Origin: Polytrichum commune
Taxonomy: Eukaryota; Streptophyta; Polytrichopsida; Polytrichales; Polytrichaceae
Direction: 5' to 3'
NCBI GenBank assembly: GCA_950295325.1
Contig: OX485809.1
Span: forward strand, 4,900,001 to 4,964,000
DNA length: 64,000 bases
The notes under the pieces were generated by a model that ran no database searches, had not been told where the DNA came from, and was given only the letters and a program-made list of their open reading frames with translations. A program made the translations under genes and the position numbers. Positions 62,067-64,000 of this stretch are shown here, piece after piece (the first letter of the stretch is position 1; every line of letters begins with the position of its first letter).

Positions 62067-63648
62067 CAATGACAAACAAAATTGAGTACTTTGTTCAAGA
62101 AACCAACTTTGACAAACCATTACAGACAATGCAGATTTGTTTTTGCAAAGCTAAAAAATGAGTTAGAAAACAAATAGAGCTATGTATATATATGCAAAGT
62201 TATACATCATATTGAAAACTAGATAATCTTCTACAATTTACAATCACCAACCACATACAAGTACTCATTATTGTTCAATCTACTTCTTTGAACTTCAATA
62301 ATTTGTTCAATAGCCTTTAACAACCAATACAACAACAAATCCTTTGTGCATACTCTCATATAGTGCCATATAATCTTTTTCACTAAAAATAGAAAAAACA
62401 ATGCACACACGCTCCCACAATTCTTCAATTCCTCATGGAGGTGTAGAAAACTCATTCAAACATCGTTTGAGAAGAGTCCAAAAATGCTCCATGGGATTCA
62501 AATCTGGTGATTGAGCAGGCCACTGGAGAAATTGGAATGGCTACAATTTCAACCATTCTTGCACCCTCTTACTTGTGTGTCTGGATCATTATCCTATTGA
62601 AACATAACATTGCTTGGAACCAAATTGTAGTGCCTGATTGTAAACCACAACAGGTTTTTCAAAATAAAGTTGTACACTTGTTGATCCATTATACCTTCAA
62701 TTCTATGCCAAGCTCCAAGTCCAAAAGTTGTCATACAGCCCCAAATCGTGATATGTCCATCACCATGTTTCACTGTTTGTTGGAAATGGTGCAGTTGTAC
62801 ATGCTCTCCATATGTTATCCAACACTAGGACCTACCATCAGAATTAAACACGTTTATCTTTGTCTCATCACTGAAAATAACGCGTTTCCAATCATGAACG
62901 GTCCAATTTGCATACATGCGAGCAAACCTCACCCGTGCATGAACATGTCTTCTTGTCAACAACAATTTCTTCTGTTGCACATGTGCAATGAAACCTTCCC
63001 ATCGCAAAGCATGTCTCACAGTTACATCAGACACATTTTTACCTGATTCATTTCGAATTTTTGTTGCCACCTTTGATGCAACTCCCAAACGCCCTTCCGT
63101 AAGCAAGGTGACACATCTCCGCCTCTCTCTCGCAATTTGGTGTCATGGGCGCCCTCCTTTTTGCCTCTCAAGCTCCCCCGCGATCTCCTTTCTAAGCCCA
63201 CCCACCCAAGATTGACTTATCCCAATTGCATCCGCAACTCGTGTTTAATTGCCATTCCAAAGTTTCCGACGCTTCAAGCTTTTGCGACGCAGATGAACGA
63301 GGCGTACAAAAGCAATTGCACAAACGCTCACTAATACACAGTCTCCAATCGCAGAGCGTCACAATGCACGAACGATCTAACGAAATCGACCACAAATCAA
63401 TATGCAAATGAAAAATCGAAGATCGGTTGATGGCTCCAAACAAAACTGAGTCTATGAACCCTAGCCGCTTTGACACGGCTATTGTCAAAAACCCTAATTC
63501 TTTTTACATTTTATTTTTACATACATGAAATAGACTACTTTGTACACATACTTCGCTTAATCACTTTAATGATATCAAATTTCAATCGCCAGAGATTGCT
63601 TTGCGAAATTGAAGTTCTCACTCGAGTACTCAATTTCGTTTGTCACAA
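62067..63648 (-). mobile_element. Tc1-like (DD34E) transposon, near complete
   Basis: A 1,582-bp element. Inverted ends share TGACAAAC and AAATTGAGTACT in order: left at 62070-62090, the right complement at 63626-63645. TA dinucleotides flank it at 62065-62066 and 63649-63650, the expected Tc1/mariner target duplication. The length is typical for Tc1-like elements, and a decayed transposase fills the interior on the - strand. Confidence 0.8.
62307..63330 (-). pseudogene. Tc1-like DD34E transposase, inactivated
   Basis: Read on - from about 63330: a helix-turn-helix region with RVADAIGISQSWVGGLRK, then the long intact stretch from 63106 with TVRHALRWEGF, FARMYANWTVHDWKRVIFSD and ETKIN (first Asp in FSDETK). 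Then ITIWGCM, DNDP with the glutamine codon before it changed to TAG, a one-base frameshift, HTSKRVQEWLK, another stop, and WPAQSPDLNPMEHFW (catalytic Glu in PMEH). From the first Asp of DNDP to that Glu there are 34 intervening codons, which gives the DD34E signature. The reading ends GFVVVLVVKGY and TGA at 62307. Several stops and frameshifts mean it is not functional. Confidence 0.8.
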
Positions 63649-63650
63649 TA

Positions 63651-64000
63651 TAACATATATATTTTTATATAATTCAAACCAAATATTAGATGACAATTTG
63701 TGTGGATTAGATAACGAACCGTAGTGCTCAAAGTGTCCGCGATAGACGCCTTCTTTTACCTCACCTTACCGTACCTGACAACAGGAAGCTTCTAGATCGT
63801 CACTCCACTACTCCTCCTCCCGGGAATTGAAATTGACCCCCTTTAGAGGTAAGTTCGTACACTGTGTGTACTGGGTGAGGAGCTCCTGTCAAAGTAAGTA
63901 ATGAATGAATTACCAGGGTAATAAGTTAGTGGTACCATAACTCCACCTCAAATTGACCCTGGCCCTGATGACCCTTCCCCCGCCCACCTGCTGCCAAGAG
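63651..64000. other. No recognisable feature
   Basis: Right edge of the window; composition becomes richer in GC, but no gene or repeat can be supported. Confidence 0.4.

Overview
The window looks like nuclear DNA of a land plant. The evidence is three intact, intron-rich genes of plant families with ordinary GT-AG introns, a plant-type nuclear tRNA-Asp gene, AAACCCT telomere-type repeats and a dense load of non-autonomous DNA transposons. The mix of transposon relics (a hAT family, a Tc1-like DD34E element, a degenerate non-LTR element) fits a non-seed plant (bryophyte, lycophyte or fern) better than a flowering plant. That placement is an inference of low certainty.

Layout. 1-17 kb is gene-poor. 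It holds two MULE-like MITEs with 9-10 bp target duplications, two copies of a TA-flanked element of about 1 kb, a relic of a multi-exon gene whose 3' part resembles a DNA methyltransferase, two Harbinger-like MITEs plus a third copy inserted inside one of them, and an insertion with a perfect 47-bp hairpin. 18.4-25.8 kb is an intact leucine-rich-repeat receptor kinase of the FEI type on the + strand (13 exons, 628 aa). 26-36 kb holds an orphan open frame, an antisense tRNA-Asp primer-binding-site match, another MITE and degenerate element relics. 36.7-41 kb is an ENTH-domain (epsin-like) gene on + with a tRNA-Asp(GTC) gene in its last intron. 43.4-48.4 kb is an intact serine carboxypeptidase-like gene on - (10 exons, 509 aa), convergent with the ENTH gene. 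49-58 kb is repeat-rich intergenic DNA. 58.8-60.2 kb is a broken hAT transposase. 62.07-63.65 kb is a nearly complete but inactivated Tc1-like (DD34E) transposon.

The three intact genes are functionally separate: cell-surface signalling, clathrin-adaptor membrane traffic and a secretory-pathway hydrolase. I see no pathway that links them. The strongest shared pattern is structural. Almost every region carries diverged direct tandem duplications with units of roughly 80-400 bp. They occur upstream of, within introns of, and downstream of the ENTH gene (four arrays), in an intron and the upstream region of the carboxypeptidase gene, and at many intergenic sites. In one case the repeats carry extra copies of an exon end with its splice donor.
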